DNA of 64,000 bases, from NCBI GenBank assembly GCA_963790965.1, contig CAWBQO010000001.1, forward strand, positions 1 through 64,000, given 5' to 3'. The translations under genes were made by a program, and so were the position numbers. Below the pieces are notes generated by a model. That model did no database searches, had not been told where the DNA came from, and saw only the letters and a list, made by a program, of their open reading frames with translations. The stretch is from CAWBQO01 sp963790965 (lineage in GTDB: Bacteria > Bacteroidota > Rhodothermia > Rhodothermales > DASSAV01). This document shows, piece after piece, positions 51,740 through 60,921 of the stretch (positions are counted from its first letter, which is position 1; every line of letters begins with the position of its first letter).

Positions 51740-54163
51740 TCAGAAGTCCAGCGGGGGTTTTCCATACAGAACCGTTTCGGTAATTTCGAGTGTGCCCGTA
51801 AGCACGATATCCTGCGACGACTGGCCGACCATCACCTCGAAGGTACCCTTCTCGACGGCCCAGTTCATGTCGCGGTCGAGAAGCCAAAGGTCGTCCGGCC
51901 CAAGTTCGACGGTGACCGTCTTCGTCTGTCCTGGCTGCAAGGGGACGCGGGAAAAGCCGCGCAGCTGGCTGTCGTATGTGGTCACGCTCGCCAGCACGTC
52001 CCGCACGTAGACCTGCGGCACGGCGTCGCCCGGACGGCTGCCCGTGTTGGTCACGTCGAAGGCGACGGTTACAGTGGCACCGCCGCGCATCCGATCTGGA
52101 GTAATACGCAGGTTGCTGTACTCAAACGTGGTGTAGGAAAGTCCATATCCGAACGGAAATAACGCGCCGCTAACCCTCGTACGGACGCCCACCCAACGCG
52201 ATACGTCCGCCTGGGAGCCGCGTTTAAATGGAAAGTTGTACTCGATCTGACCCACGGTCCGCGGGAACGTGATCGGCAGTTTGCCGCCGGGATTCGTTTC
52301 ACCGAAGAGCGCTTCGGCAACGACGCGCCCGCTCTGCTCACCGGGAAACCAGGCTTCCAGGATAGCCGGCACATGTTCGGCCGCCCAGTTGATGGTAAGC
52401 GGACGGCCGTTGATGAGCACGAGCACGACGGGCGTACCGGTGGCGTGTACGGCCTGGAGCAGCTGTTCCTGATAGCCGGGAAGATCGAGGCTTGTGCGTG
52501 ATCGGCTCTCCCCGACGGTGCCATTGCCGCCACCGAGAACGGCAATCACTACGTCGGCTTCGCGGGCTGCCTCGGCTGCGCGGTCGATGCGCTGCTGCAC
52601 GCTGTCCGGCGGCAACTCTTCATACAACTCGCTCTCTGGCCAGCCGACGCTCTTCTCCGTGACGCCCTGTTCATAGCGCACCTTTACCCCGTTGCCAAGA
52701 TAGGCGCGAAGGCCTTCGAAGACGCTGACGACATCGAGGTGGTTGGCTCCGTATCGCCCGGACGCGTACTCGGTCGCGGTGGCCATCGGACCCGTAATAA
52801 GCACGGAGCGCAGACGGCTGCGGTCCAGTGGCAATGCGCCGTTCTCGTTCTTGAGCAGTACGAGCGCCTCGCGGGAGGCGTTGAGCGATGCTTCCATGGC
52901 GTCAGGGGCCCGCACGATGTGGTCGGCCGCGTCGGGATCGGCCACATATGGATGGTCGAAAAGCCCCAGGCGGAACTTGACCCGGAGCACATCCCGGACA
53001 CGGTCATCAAGAATGCGTTCGCTCAAACGGCCCTCCCGGAGGGCCTCGCGGAGGGGCAGGACGAACATCTCCGGCGGCGAGAAGTCCGTGCGCACGTTCA
53101 TTCCCGCTTCCATGACCTGGGCAGCGGACTCCTTCTGATCTGCGGCGACGTGGTGCTTCTCGTGGAGGTATTCAACGGCGCGGCTATCGGAAACGACATA
53201 CCCCTCGAAGCCGTACTCCTGGCGTAAGAGATCCGTGAGAAAGAAGCGGCTGCCGATAATGGGAAGGCCGTTCCAGTCGTTGTACGAGGCCATCGTCCCC
53301 ATCGCGCCGGCGGCGAAAGCCTGCCGGAAAGGACGCAGCAGCAGCTCGTGCATTTCGCGGGGGGCAACGTGGGGGTCGGTCCGGGCATCGCCGTCGCGAG
53401 CACCCTTCGGAACGCTGTAGACGGCAAAGTGCTTCGGTGTCGAGACCACGCCCTCCGCCTGCAGGCCGCGGACGGCCGCTTCGCCGAGGGTGGCAACCAG
53501 GAACGGGCTTTCGCCGTAGGTCTCGACGGTGCGGCCCCAGCGCGGGTCGCGCGTTACGTCCAGGATGGGCGAATAGATGTTCGTATAGCCGAGCGCCCGC
53601 GCTTCGCGGCCGGTTACGTGGGCAATCTTGCTGACGAGCGGCGCGTCCCAGGTACTTGCTTGGCCGATCTGCGACGGGAACGCGGTGGCCTTGTGATGCG
53701 CCAGCCCGCGAATGCCCTCGTTCGTAAAATCAACGGGAATGCCAAGGCGCGTTTCCTCGACGAACCAGCGCTGCGTCTCATTAATCGCGCGTGCATGTTT
53801 TGAGTAGGGAAAGGCGTACTCGGTCTGGCTTTCGACGTGGTTGTGCTGCTCGTCGATGTTGGCGAGGCCGTCCTTCCAGAGTTCGTCCTTCCAGGCGGGG
53901 GTCGGCATGGCATCTTTGAGGACGCGGCCGGAGCCGTAGAGGGTGACGGTTTGCATCGTCTTCTCGTCGAGCGTCATCTGCGCAAGCAGGTCCTCCACAC
54001 GATCTGCGACAGTGTGTTCAGGGTCTTCGTAGACATCCTTTCGCCCGTTTTTATTAAGATCGATCCACCCCTCGTGGTAGATGCGTGCCTGTCCTTGCGC
54101 CCAGGCAGGAAATAAAAGCGGGAGGCCAAGAACGAGGAGCGACGTGCAGAGGAGTCTTCGCAT
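51740..54163 (-). CDS. GH3 beta-glycosidase
   Basis: An 807-residue GH3 enzyme with a Sec leader ending AWAQG. After a calcium-dockerin-like DLNKNGRKDVYED stretch, the TIM barrel has LGIPVDFTNEGIRGLAHHKA, DVTRDPRWGRTVETYGESP and the nucleophile Asp326 in GFEGYVVSDS. The alpha/beta sandwich follows (ALVLLKNENGALPLDRS, GENGT-type GGGNGTVGESRS). The C-terminal fibronectin-III domain has LFPFGYGLSYTTFEYSNL and TNTGSRPGDAVPQVYV. Members split beta-glucosides, beta-xylosides or alpha-arabinosides; DSRAV in place of the common SDW does not decide which. Confidence 0.92.
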   Translation of the reverse strand: MRRLLCTSLLVLGLPLLFPAWAQGQARIYHEGWIDLNKNGRKDVYEDPEHTVADRVEDLLAQMTLDEKTMQTVTLYGSGRVLKDAMPTPAWKDELWKDGLANIDEQHNHVESQTEYAFPYSKHARAINETQRWFVEETRLGIPVDFTNEGIRGLAHHKATAFPSQIGQASTWDAPLVSKIAHVTGREARALGYTNIYSPILDVTRDPRWGRTVETYGESPFLVATLGEAAVRGLQAEGVVSTPKHFAVYSVPKGARDGDARTDPHVAPREMHELLLRPFRQAFAAGAMGTMASYNDWNGLPIIGSRFFLTDLLRQEYGFEGYVVSDSRAVEYLHEKHHVAADQKESAAQVMEAGMNVRTDFSPPEMFVLPLREALREGRLSERILDDRVRDVLRVKFRLGLFDHPYVADPDAADHIVRAPDAMEASLNASREALVLLKNENGALPLDRSRLRSVLITGPMATATEYASGRYGANHLDVVSVFEGLRAYLGNGVKVRYEQGVTEKSVGWPESELYEELPPDSVQQRIDRAAEAAREADVVIAVLGGGNGTVGESRSRTSLDLPGYQEQLLQAVHATGTPVVLVLINGRPLTINWAAEHVPAILEAWFPGEQSGRVVAEALFGETNPGGKLPITFPRTVGQIEYNFPFKRGSQADVSRWVGVRTRVSGALFPFGYGLSYTTFEYSNLRITPDRMRGGATVTVAFDVTNTGSRPGDAVPQVYVRDVLASVTTYDSQLRGFSRVPLQPGQTKTVTVELGPDDLWLLDRDMNWAVEKGTFEVMVGQSSQDIVLTGTLEITETVLYGKPPLDF

Positions 54164-54208
54164 CGTTGATTAGAGTACCTATGGTCGAATAGTAGGGCCG
54201 TCAGGTGG

Positions 54209-55828
54209 TCAGCCGTCGCTCGGGTGCTCGCCGGGGCCGATATCGACCCGTCCGCCGGTTGGGACTGGCCGCCCCCAGAAATCGCGTCCGCCGTGGTTTT
54301 CGACGAGCGTACCAGCGTCGATGGCAGGTGAACCCGCCGCAAGCTTGTATCCTTCGAGGTTATTGATGCCCGCCGGAGCGGTGGGCGGAGGAGCCGCGTA
54401 ACGGGGCGGTGCCTGGATGCCGACCGCCTCGCCGGGCAGGTTGACGAAGGGGCCATTCCAGAGATTGCTGCTGAAGCGCGTACCAGCCGCCTTGCCCTCG
54501 TCCCACGAGGTCTCTTCGGACACGTCAAAGATGTTGTTGGCGAACAGGGTATTTTCGGGCCAGGGGCCGCCCCAGTTCTCCATCTTGACGAGGGTCCGGT
54601 CGACATCGCCGGGAGGCTTGGGTGGGGAAATGATCAGGTTGTTGTAGATCTTGGTATCCTTCACCGGCCCGGTGATGTGCATGAGGGGCGAAAAAACACC
54701 GGCGTGTGTCGGGACGGCCCTGATGCCGTCATTGACGCTGATGTTGTACCGAATGATTGACCCCACATTGCCGATACTGGCCGGCGGCCCGGCGTTGCCG
54801 TCGTTGCAGACGAGCAGGAATCCGCCCTCATTGTCGTGGCTGTAGTTGTACTGGATGATGGTGCCGCGGCAGTTCCAGTCTGCGTCGAAGCCCTGGCCGT
54901 CCCAGGGTGCCTTGTGGTCGCTGACTTCGTTGAACTGTATGACGGTGTTGTCGCTGCTCCAGGGCCATATGCCTGCGGCCGGGTCGCCCGAGGGCAGAAG
55001 ACTCGGGCAGTCTCGCATGACGTTGTGCTCGACCAGCGCGCCATCGCAGCCGATGGGAACGATGCCATCTCCCGGCACGCCCTCGAGAAGGTTTCTCCGA
55101 ATGACCACGTTCAGGTTCGGGTGCCACTGGTCGCGCCGCCAGTAACCGCCGCCGGTGATGCCATTGCGGGCACACCGCTCGATGTGGCAGTCCTCGATGG
55201 TCAGCCCATCGAAGCGCGACTTTCGTTCATTACCTCCGTTGGTAAGGCCAATGCCGGTACCGCCGCCCTCCTTCTTGACAAGGCTACCGTTTACGTCATG
55301 GATATGCAAGCGGCGGAGCGCAATGCCGCGGGCCGTACCGTAATCTGCGATTTCAACCCGAACACCGGTCCGCCGCGCCTGGCGCTCGGCACCCGTATTC
55401 GTTACTGCCAGATCTTCCAACTCGACGAACTCGATGTTGTACAGGTGGACGGCCGCGGGCACCTTCCCCTCTCCGTCAATAGAGGGGGCGGCTCCTTCGC
55501 CATAGCGGCTAAAGAGGATCGGCCGCGCACCTTCCGCCTCCAGCGCGCCGGCGCCTTGCGGCTTGAGCTGCCCAAGATAGTGCTCTCCCGCTTTGAAGAG
55601 GACCCGATCTCCCGGGCGAAACGTCTCCCCGTTCACTCTTGCCAGCGACTGCCACGCTTCGCCTTCACTGAGGCCGTTATTCCGGTCATTGCCCCGCCGG
55701 GCGTCGACGAAGAAGGTGCGCAGCGCCGTCAGGCGCGAGCCGGACGAACAGGCCGAGAGGGATGGTGCCAGCAAAAGGCCGCCCAGGAAAAGCGGGGCGC
55801 GTTCGAGAAATCGGCGTCGGTCGATCAT
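54209..55828 (-). CDS. Right-handed parallel beta-helix lipoprotein
   Basis: A 539-residue protein with a twin-arginine-like start and a lipobox (LAPSLSACSSG). After an N-terminal FFVDARRGNDRNNGLSEGEA segment, typical of PUL beta-helix proteins, many coils follow: RGIALRRLHIHDVNGSL, FDGLTIEDCHIERCARNGIT, DGIVPIGCDGALVEHNVMRD, TVIQFNEVSDHKAPWDGQGF. It ends with a GSPAIDAGTLVENHGGRDFW motif and GRVDIGPGE. The fold is used by polysaccharide lyases and by several GH families, but I cannot assign one. The D/H-rich coil DGQGFDADWN is a candidate active site. Confidence 0.8.
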   Translation of the reverse strand: MIDRRRFLERAPLFLGGLLLAPSLSACSSGSRLTALRTFFVDARRGNDRNNGLSEGEAWQSLARVNGETFRPGDRVLFKAGEHYLGQLKPQGAGALEAEGARPILFSRYGEGAAPSIDGEGKVPAAVHLYNIEFVELEDLAVTNTGAERQARRTGVRVEIADYGTARGIALRRLHIHDVNGSLVKKEGGGTGIGLTNGGNERKSRFDGLTIEDCHIERCARNGITGGGYWRRDQWHPNLNVVIRRNLLEGVPGDGIVPIGCDGALVEHNVMRDCPSLLPSGDPAAGIWPWSSDNTVIQFNEVSDHKAPWDGQGFDADWNCRGTIIQYNYSHDNEGGFLLVCNDGNAGPPASIGNVGSIIRYNISVNDGIRAVPTHAGVFSPLMHITGPVKDTKIYNNLIISPPKPPGDVDRTLVKMENWGGPWPENTLFANNIFDVSEETSWDEGKAAGTRFSSNLWNGPFVNLPGEAVGIQAPPRYAAPPPTAPAGINNLEGYKLAAGSPAIDAGTLVENHGGRDFWGRPVPTGGRVDIGPGEHPSDG

Positions 55829-55877
55829 CGCTTGTGACGGTTTGTTGCTATTCAGCAGCGGGTTGGCTGCCTGAAAT

Positions 55878-58800
55878 TTAGTTCGGTAGTTCGGGCAGCG
55901 GCCTCGCGGCAGCTTGTCTTACGGACCCCGCCTGACCCGCGAAGGGCCGGAGCAGGTAGCCATAGGTGTATACCGGCTCTTTCATCCAAAACGGCGGCAT
56001 GGGACGCGCTTGCTCGCTCCAGGTGTCGTTGCCCCCGACGCCCATCTGCCCATAATCAAGGTTGACGGTCACGAAATCCCGTTCGGGAAGATCATACGTA
56101 TGAGACGCCGCCGCAAGGTCTTCCTGGGTATAGGGCCACGCGCTGACGTTTATCAGGGAATCCGCCAGCACGATCAAGCCCTCAGTGCCGGCCTCGTTCG
56201 TGAAAGCGGCCCAACGCACATCGGTGCGGTTGGCATTCTCCTGCGGGTGAATGTAGGGCGTCGCGAATTCGTCCAGCCCGGCCGCGTACACGCCGATTTC
56301 CGCCGCGGTGTTGCGGTCAACGTAGCTCTCCTGAGGGCCACGCCCGAACCAGGTGACGTGGTCGAAGGCCTCCGGCAGCGCCGCCTGCATGCCCACGCGG
56401 ACCATGCCGAGGGTGGCCGCCGTGTCGCGTCGCACGGTGTGGCGCACGTGCACCTCACCGCTGCCGAAGACGGTGTACTCAGTGCCGTAGGTCGAGCCTC
56501 CGACGGGCAGCGAGCCGCTTACGCGAACGCGCACGGCCTGCGGCGTGATCATCTCTGCTGTCGCGGTAGTGGTCGTCCGGCCCGCGGCGGCATGTTGCCA
56601 GGGCCGAAGCAGGTTGCCCATGCCGGAGCCTACGCGGTCGTTGTCCGTCTCGGCGCGCCAGTAGTTGGGCGCGAGCGGGCGGAGAAGCCATTCACGGCCT
56701 CCGACGCGGTAGCTCCGCATGGCTCCCGACTCGTCGATGTCGACCTCGAACCCTTCTCCGGTCACGGTGAATCCATCCGGCTGCTCATCGAGCGATACGT
56801 TCGGCATGCCGCCCGGGCCGCGCGCAACGGCAGGCACGACGGGCAGTTGCAGCGCAAACTGTCCGGAACCGACTTCGTGCCCGGCGTCAGCCCAGCGCGT
56901 CGCCTCGGGCAGTACGAACTGCAAGCCGGCATGGTACTCCGCGCCCGCGGTCGGTGCCGGGAGTTCGAAGGGCAGGGCCACCGATCCCGTCGTTCCGGGC
57001 GCGATGTCGACCGGCGGCAACGTTCCCTGCTGCACGACCTCGCCGTTCTTGAGAAGCGTCCAGCGCGCTTCGAGGGCGTTCAGATTCGTGAAGCTGTAGC
57101 GGTTGACCACCCGGAAAGCACTCGCACCCGGCGCGACATCCATGTGAACGGGCGCGTAGACGCGCTTGACTTCCCACAGCGCCGGCTTGGGCGTGCGGTC
57201 CGGGAAGACGATGCCGTTCAGCAGGAACGGGCCGTCATTCGGCTCATCGCCAAAGTCGCCGCCGTAAGCCCAGTACTCCTCACCGTCCGCGGTCGTCTTG
57301 ACGAGGCCCTGGTCCATCCAGTCCCAGATAAAGCCGCCAATAAGGCGGTTGTGCTCCCAGATGCGATTCCAATACTCGTAGAGGTTGCCCGTGGAGTTAC
57401 CCATCGAGTGGGCGTACTCGCACATCACGACCGGGCGGCCGCTGGCCTCGTTCTCGGCCAGCCACTCGAGATGCTCGGGCGACGGGTACATACGGCTGAC
57501 CACGTCCACGTAGCCCGGATCGGCCGAACGCGCCTGCGCTCCTTCATAGTGGATGAACCGTGTCGGATCGAAGGCCTTGATCCAGCCCGCCATAGCGACG
57601 TGGTTCGGCCCCTCCCCACTCTCATTCCCGAGCGACCAGGAGATGATGGCCGGATGGTTCTTGTCGCGCTCGACCATCCGTATTGCGCGGTCCAGAAACG
57701 CCGGACTCCAGATGGGTTCGTTGGAGAGCTTGCCGCCCTGGCCGTGCGTCTCAAGGTTCGCCTCGTCCATCACGTAGAGGCCGTACTCGTCGGCCAGCGC
57801 GTAGAACTCCGGGTCGTTCGGGTAGTGCGATGTACGCACGGCGTTGATGTTGAACCGTTTCATCGTCACGACGTCCGCGATGAGGTCTTCCCGGGTGACG
57901 GCTTTGCCATCGTACTGGTCGTGGTCGTGCCGGTTGACGCCGTAAAGCGTGATCGGCTCACCGTTCAGCAGCAACTTCCCACCGGCGATCTCCACTTCGC
58001 GGAAACCCACGCGCGCGCTCGTCGCCTCGACGGTTCGCCCCCGCGCGTCTTTAAGCGAGAGCACGAGCGTATAGAGATGAGGCGTCTCGGCCGTCCACTT
58101 GCGCGGTGCCTTCACGTCCGCCCGGATGAGGCCGAAGGGGACTCTGCCAAGCCTCGGGTGCGATTCATCCAGGATCCGCCGCACGCCGACACTCGCCACC
58201 TCGGGCAAGACGGCCGTTCCATCGGCATCGAAAAGCTGCGCTTCGACCCTCCATCCTTCGACATCGGCCTGGTCGAACAGGGCGATCTCCGGGCGGATCT
58301 CCATCCGGGCATCCTGATAGGCATCATCCAGATCGGTGCGGACGGCGAAGTCCGCGATCTGCACCTGCGGACGAGCCGTCAGGAAAACTTCCCGGTGGAT
58401 GCCGCTCATTCGCCAGTTGTCCTGGCCTTCGAGGTAGCTGCTGTCGCTCCAGCGGAGCACCTGTACGGAGACCGTGTTTTCTCCGGGACGCACATGCGGC
58501 GTGACGTCGAACTCGGCCGGAAGGCGGCTGTCTTCGCTGTAGCCCACCTTCTTGCCGTTAATCCAGACCTGCATGGCCGAGCTGACGCCGCCGAAGTGGA
58601 GCGTGATTTGCCGCCCCTGCCATGCCGCGGGAAGGGTAAACGTCCGCCGGTAGGATCCGACCGCGTTGTTCTCGACCGGCGTGTGCGGAGGATCGACGGG
58701 GCTGAAGGGATAGCGAATGTTGATGTAGATGGGTGTCCCATAGCCTTTCATCTCCCAGCTCGACGGCACGGGAATCTCGTCCCACCCGCTCACGTCCGCG

Positions 58801-59120
58801 CCTTCCTCAAAGAAGGTCTGGGGTGCCTGGTCCGCGCCGGAGGCATACTTGAACTTCCACTGGCCGTTGAGCGACTGGAACCACTTCGAGTCTTCCCGGA
58901 CGCCGCGCAGAGCCGCCGTCTCGTCCGAGAAAGAGTAGAAGGTGGCGTGGGCCGGTAGCCGATTGATGCCGGTGACCTGCGGGTTCTGCCACGGAGGCAG
59001 CTCCGTCGCGTCGTTCCAGGGGGCGAACTGGGCGCCGGCTGCGGGCGCGAGCGAAAGCGCCAAGAGGGCGGCCGGCAGCATCGCCCAAAGCGGTAGCGAT
59101 CTGAAAGTCCGTTTGAACAT
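55878..59120 (-). CDS. GH2 beta-galactosidase (LacZ type)
   Basis: A 1080-residue GH2 enzyme with a Sec leader ending AGAQF. Domain order is the LacZ one: an N-terminal jelly roll (WKFKYASGADQAPQTFF, YSEDSRLPAEFDVTP), a beta-sandwich, then the TIM barrel with GVNRHDHDQYDGKAVTREDL, the acid/base Glu500 in SWSLGNESGEGPNH and the nucleophile Glu568 in VVMCEYAHSMGNSTGNL. It ends in the large Bgal_small_N domain (WFGRGPQESYVDRNTAAEIG). The export signal means it acts in the periplasm on released oligosaccharides, splitting beta-galactosides. It is the first enzyme gene after susCD. Confidence 0.95.
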   Translation of the reverse strand: MFKRTFRSLPLWAMLPAALLALSLAPAAGAQFAPWNDATELPPWQNPQVTGINRLPAHATFYSFSDETAALRGVREDSKWFQSLNGQWKFKYASGADQAPQTFFEEGADVSGWDEIPVPSSWEMKGYGTPIYINIRYPFSPVDPPHTPVENNAVGSYRRTFTLPAAWQGRQITLHFGGVSSAMQVWINGKKVGYSEDSRLPAEFDVTPHVRPGENTVSVQVLRWSDSSYLEGQDNWRMSGIHREVFLTARPQVQIADFAVRTDLDDAYQDARMEIRPEIALFDQADVEGWRVEAQLFDADGTAVLPEVASVGVRRILDESHPRLGRVPFGLIRADVKAPRKWTAETPHLYTLVLSLKDARGRTVEATSARVGFREVEIAGGKLLLNGEPITLYGVNRHDHDQYDGKAVTREDLIADVVTMKRFNINAVRTSHYPNDPEFYALADEYGLYVMDEANLETHGQGGKLSNEPIWSPAFLDRAIRMVERDKNHPAIISWSLGNESGEGPNHVAMAGWIKAFDPTRFIHYEGAQARSADPGYVDVVSRMYPSPEHLEWLAENEASGRPVVMCEYAHSMGNSTGNLYEYWNRIWEHNRLIGGFIWDWMDQGLVKTTADGEEYWAYGGDFGDEPNDGPFLLNGIVFPDRTPKPALWEVKRVYAPVHMDVAPGASAFRVVNRYSFTNLNALEARWTLLKNGEVVQQGTLPPVDIAPGTTGSVALPFELPAPTAGAEYHAGLQFVLPEATRWADAGHEVGSGQFALQLPVVPAVARGPGGMPNVSLDEQPDGFTVTGEGFEVDIDESGAMRSYRVGGREWLLRPLAPNYWRAETDNDRVGSGMGNLLRPWQHAAAGRTTTTATAEMITPQAVRVRVSGSLPVGGSTYGTEYTVFGSGEVHVRHTVRRDTAATLGMVRVGMQAALPEAFDHVTWFGRGPQESYVDRNTAAEIGVYAAGLDEFATPYIHPQENANRTDVRWAAFTNEAGTEGLIVLADSLINVSAWPYTQEDLAAASHTYDLPERDFVTVNLDYGQMGVGGNDTWSEQARPMPPFWMKEPVYTYGYLLRPFAGQAGSVRQAAARPLPELPN

Positions 59121-59219
59121 AGCGTATTTACACTTCTCGGGTAGGCTGGATACAGCACGTGCCGGCGGGTCCCGGCACGTACTACTCTTCGCAAAGGCGA
59201 TCTCGGCGGGGTGCAGGAC

Positions 59220-60869
59220 CTACCAGCCCGGATTCTGCGTCAGGTTCGGATTCTTGAAGATCTCCGCCTGCGGAATGGGATAGTAGTACATAGCCTCATC
59301 GAAGGCGCGGCTTTCAAGGAGGAAGTAATCGTGCTGGAACTGCTTGAATCCGAGCTTTGTGACGTTGACGCCGTAGATGTCCGTGGTCTGGGGGAGGATC
59401 ATCCAGCGGCGCACGTCCCAGAAGCGGTGGTCTTCGAAGGCCAACTCAATCATGCGCTCCTGGCGAAGCTCTTCGCGGAGCTGTTCCTTCGTCAAGCCCG
59501 CGGGCAGGCTGCCGATCTTGGCGCGCTGCCGGATGCGATTGACGGCCTGAAGGGCGGTCATGCCGAACTCGCCGCCGTTGTCCGGCCCGTAAGCTTCGTT
59601 CATGGCTTCGGCGTAGTTGAGCAGCACCTCCCCGAAGCGGAAGAGCACCCAGGTGTGCTCGCGCGTCGTCGTGTTGGACGGGTCGAGGCTGACGTCTTCA
59701 ATCAGGTACTTCTTCAGGTAGTATCCGGTCTCGGTTCCGCCCTGCTTCGGCAAGCCGTTCACGCCGCCGCGGAAGGTCTCGATGACCTCGCCCTTGAAGG
59801 GTAGCCCATTGAAGATGACGGTTGCGTAGAGGCGAGGATCGCGGTTGTGGTACGGGCGGTCCGGGTCGAAGCCGGATCCCTCTTCATCGATGTCGAGCCC
59901 TGTGCGCTGCATCTCGTACTGATCAACCAGGTTCTGCGTGGGCCGCGTGCCTCCAACAGTCGCGCCTTCGAACCCTACGGGGATGTTGGCACGCTCAAAA
60001 GAGTTGGTGGCCCCCTCCCGGCGGTCGAGAATCAGTTCTACACTGGTGCGGTTGTTGAACGCGTTGGCGTACTGGTCTTCGAGGCGGTACCAGCTCGAAT
60101 CGATGAGCGCTTTGGATGCCCGCGCAGCCTCGATCCACCGGGTGGCATCCCCGGACTGATTGTGCAGCGGGCTGGCTGCATAGAGCAGGAGCCGCGCCTT
60201 GAGGGCCATGGCCGCACCGCGCGTGGCGCGGCCCGTTTCCTGACCCACTTCGGAGGTGTAGGTTACCGGCAAGTGGGCAGCAACCGTGTCGAGCTCGGCT
60301 ACGATGAAGTCGGCGACTTCATCAAACGAGGCGCGCGCGACGGCGTTGGCCTCAGCCGGATCGAGCACTTCGGTGATCAGCGGCACGCCGCCGTATCGCT
60401 TGATCAGCTCGAAGTAGAAGTAGGCCCGGAGGAACCGCGCCTCGTAGGGATAGCGATCGAACTGCAGCATGATCTCCGCATAGTTGTCGTTGAAGCGGCG
60501 ATCTTCGAACGTTTGTCCCTGCGTTTCCGCAAGAAAACGGTTGACAGCGCGGATGCCGGTGTAGTTGGACTCCCACTGCGGGTCAACCAACTGGACGGCG
60601 CTCCAGCTACCGTTGTTCATCTTCTGCACGTCCGAGAACTCCCAACCCTCTTCGGACTCATCGGAGGCGGATGCGCGCATGGCCCCATCGACGGCGTTGA
60701 AGCCCTGCGGCATTCCGGCGTAGATGTTGGACAGGAAGGCCTTAACGCGGTCAAAGTTGGTAAAAACGTCTCCCTCCTCGTAGGTGGAGGACTCGTCATA
60801 GTTCAGGAAGTCACACCCCCCGAACCCGACAAGCAGGATGAGTAGGAAGAGGATACTGCGGCGTCTCAT
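59220..60869 (-). CDS. susD: SusD-family glycan-binding lipoprotein (RagB/SusD)
   Basis: A 549-residue outer-membrane lipoprotein with a lipobox leader (LILLVGFGGCDFL). SusD landmarks are the N-terminal YEEGDVFTNFDRVKAFLSNI, the TPR-type RYPYEARFLRAYFYFELIKR and YGGVPLITEVLDP, LKARLLLYAASPLHN, RFGEVLLNYAEAMNEAYG, RQERMIELAFEDHRFWDVRR, and the terminal YYYPIPQAEIFKNPNLTQNP. It caps the SusC channel and binds the glycan. The start is at 60869; a longer frame exists but the leader fits here. It is 52 bases downstream of susC. Confidence 0.95.
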   Translation of the reverse strand: MRRRSILFLLILLVGFGGCDFLNYDESSTYEEGDVFTNFDRVKAFLSNIYAGMPQGFNAVDGAMRASASDESEEGWEFSDVQKMNNGSWSAVQLVDPQWESNYTGIRAVNRFLAETQGQTFEDRRFNDNYAEIMLQFDRYPYEARFLRAYFYFELIKRYGGVPLITEVLDPAEANAVARASFDEVADFIVAELDTVAAHLPVTYTSEVGQETGRATRGAAMALKARLLLYAASPLHNQSGDATRWIEAARASKALIDSSWYRLEDQYANAFNNRTSVELILDRREGATNSFERANIPVGFEGATVGGTRPTQNLVDQYEMQRTGLDIDEEGSGFDPDRPYHNRDPRLYATVIFNGLPFKGEVIETFRGGVNGLPKQGGTETGYYLKKYLIEDVSLDPSNTTTREHTWVLFRFGEVLLNYAEAMNEAYGPDNGGEFGMTALQAVNRIRQRAKIGSLPAGLTKEQLREELRQERMIELAFEDHRFWDVRRWMILPQTTDIYGVNVTKLGFKQFQHDYFLLESRAFDEAMYYYPIPQAEIFKNPNLTQNPGW

Positions 60870-60921
60870 ATTCGTATCGCTTTGTAGTAGCTCAGTGTGA
60901 GCAGGAAAGGATGAGTCCTGC

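Noticed and set aside
55914..58958. A 1014-codon open frame on the plus strand opposite the GH2 gene
   Set aside because: No leader or domain motif; the opposite strand encodes a complete LacZ-type enzyme. It is a GC-driven shadow.
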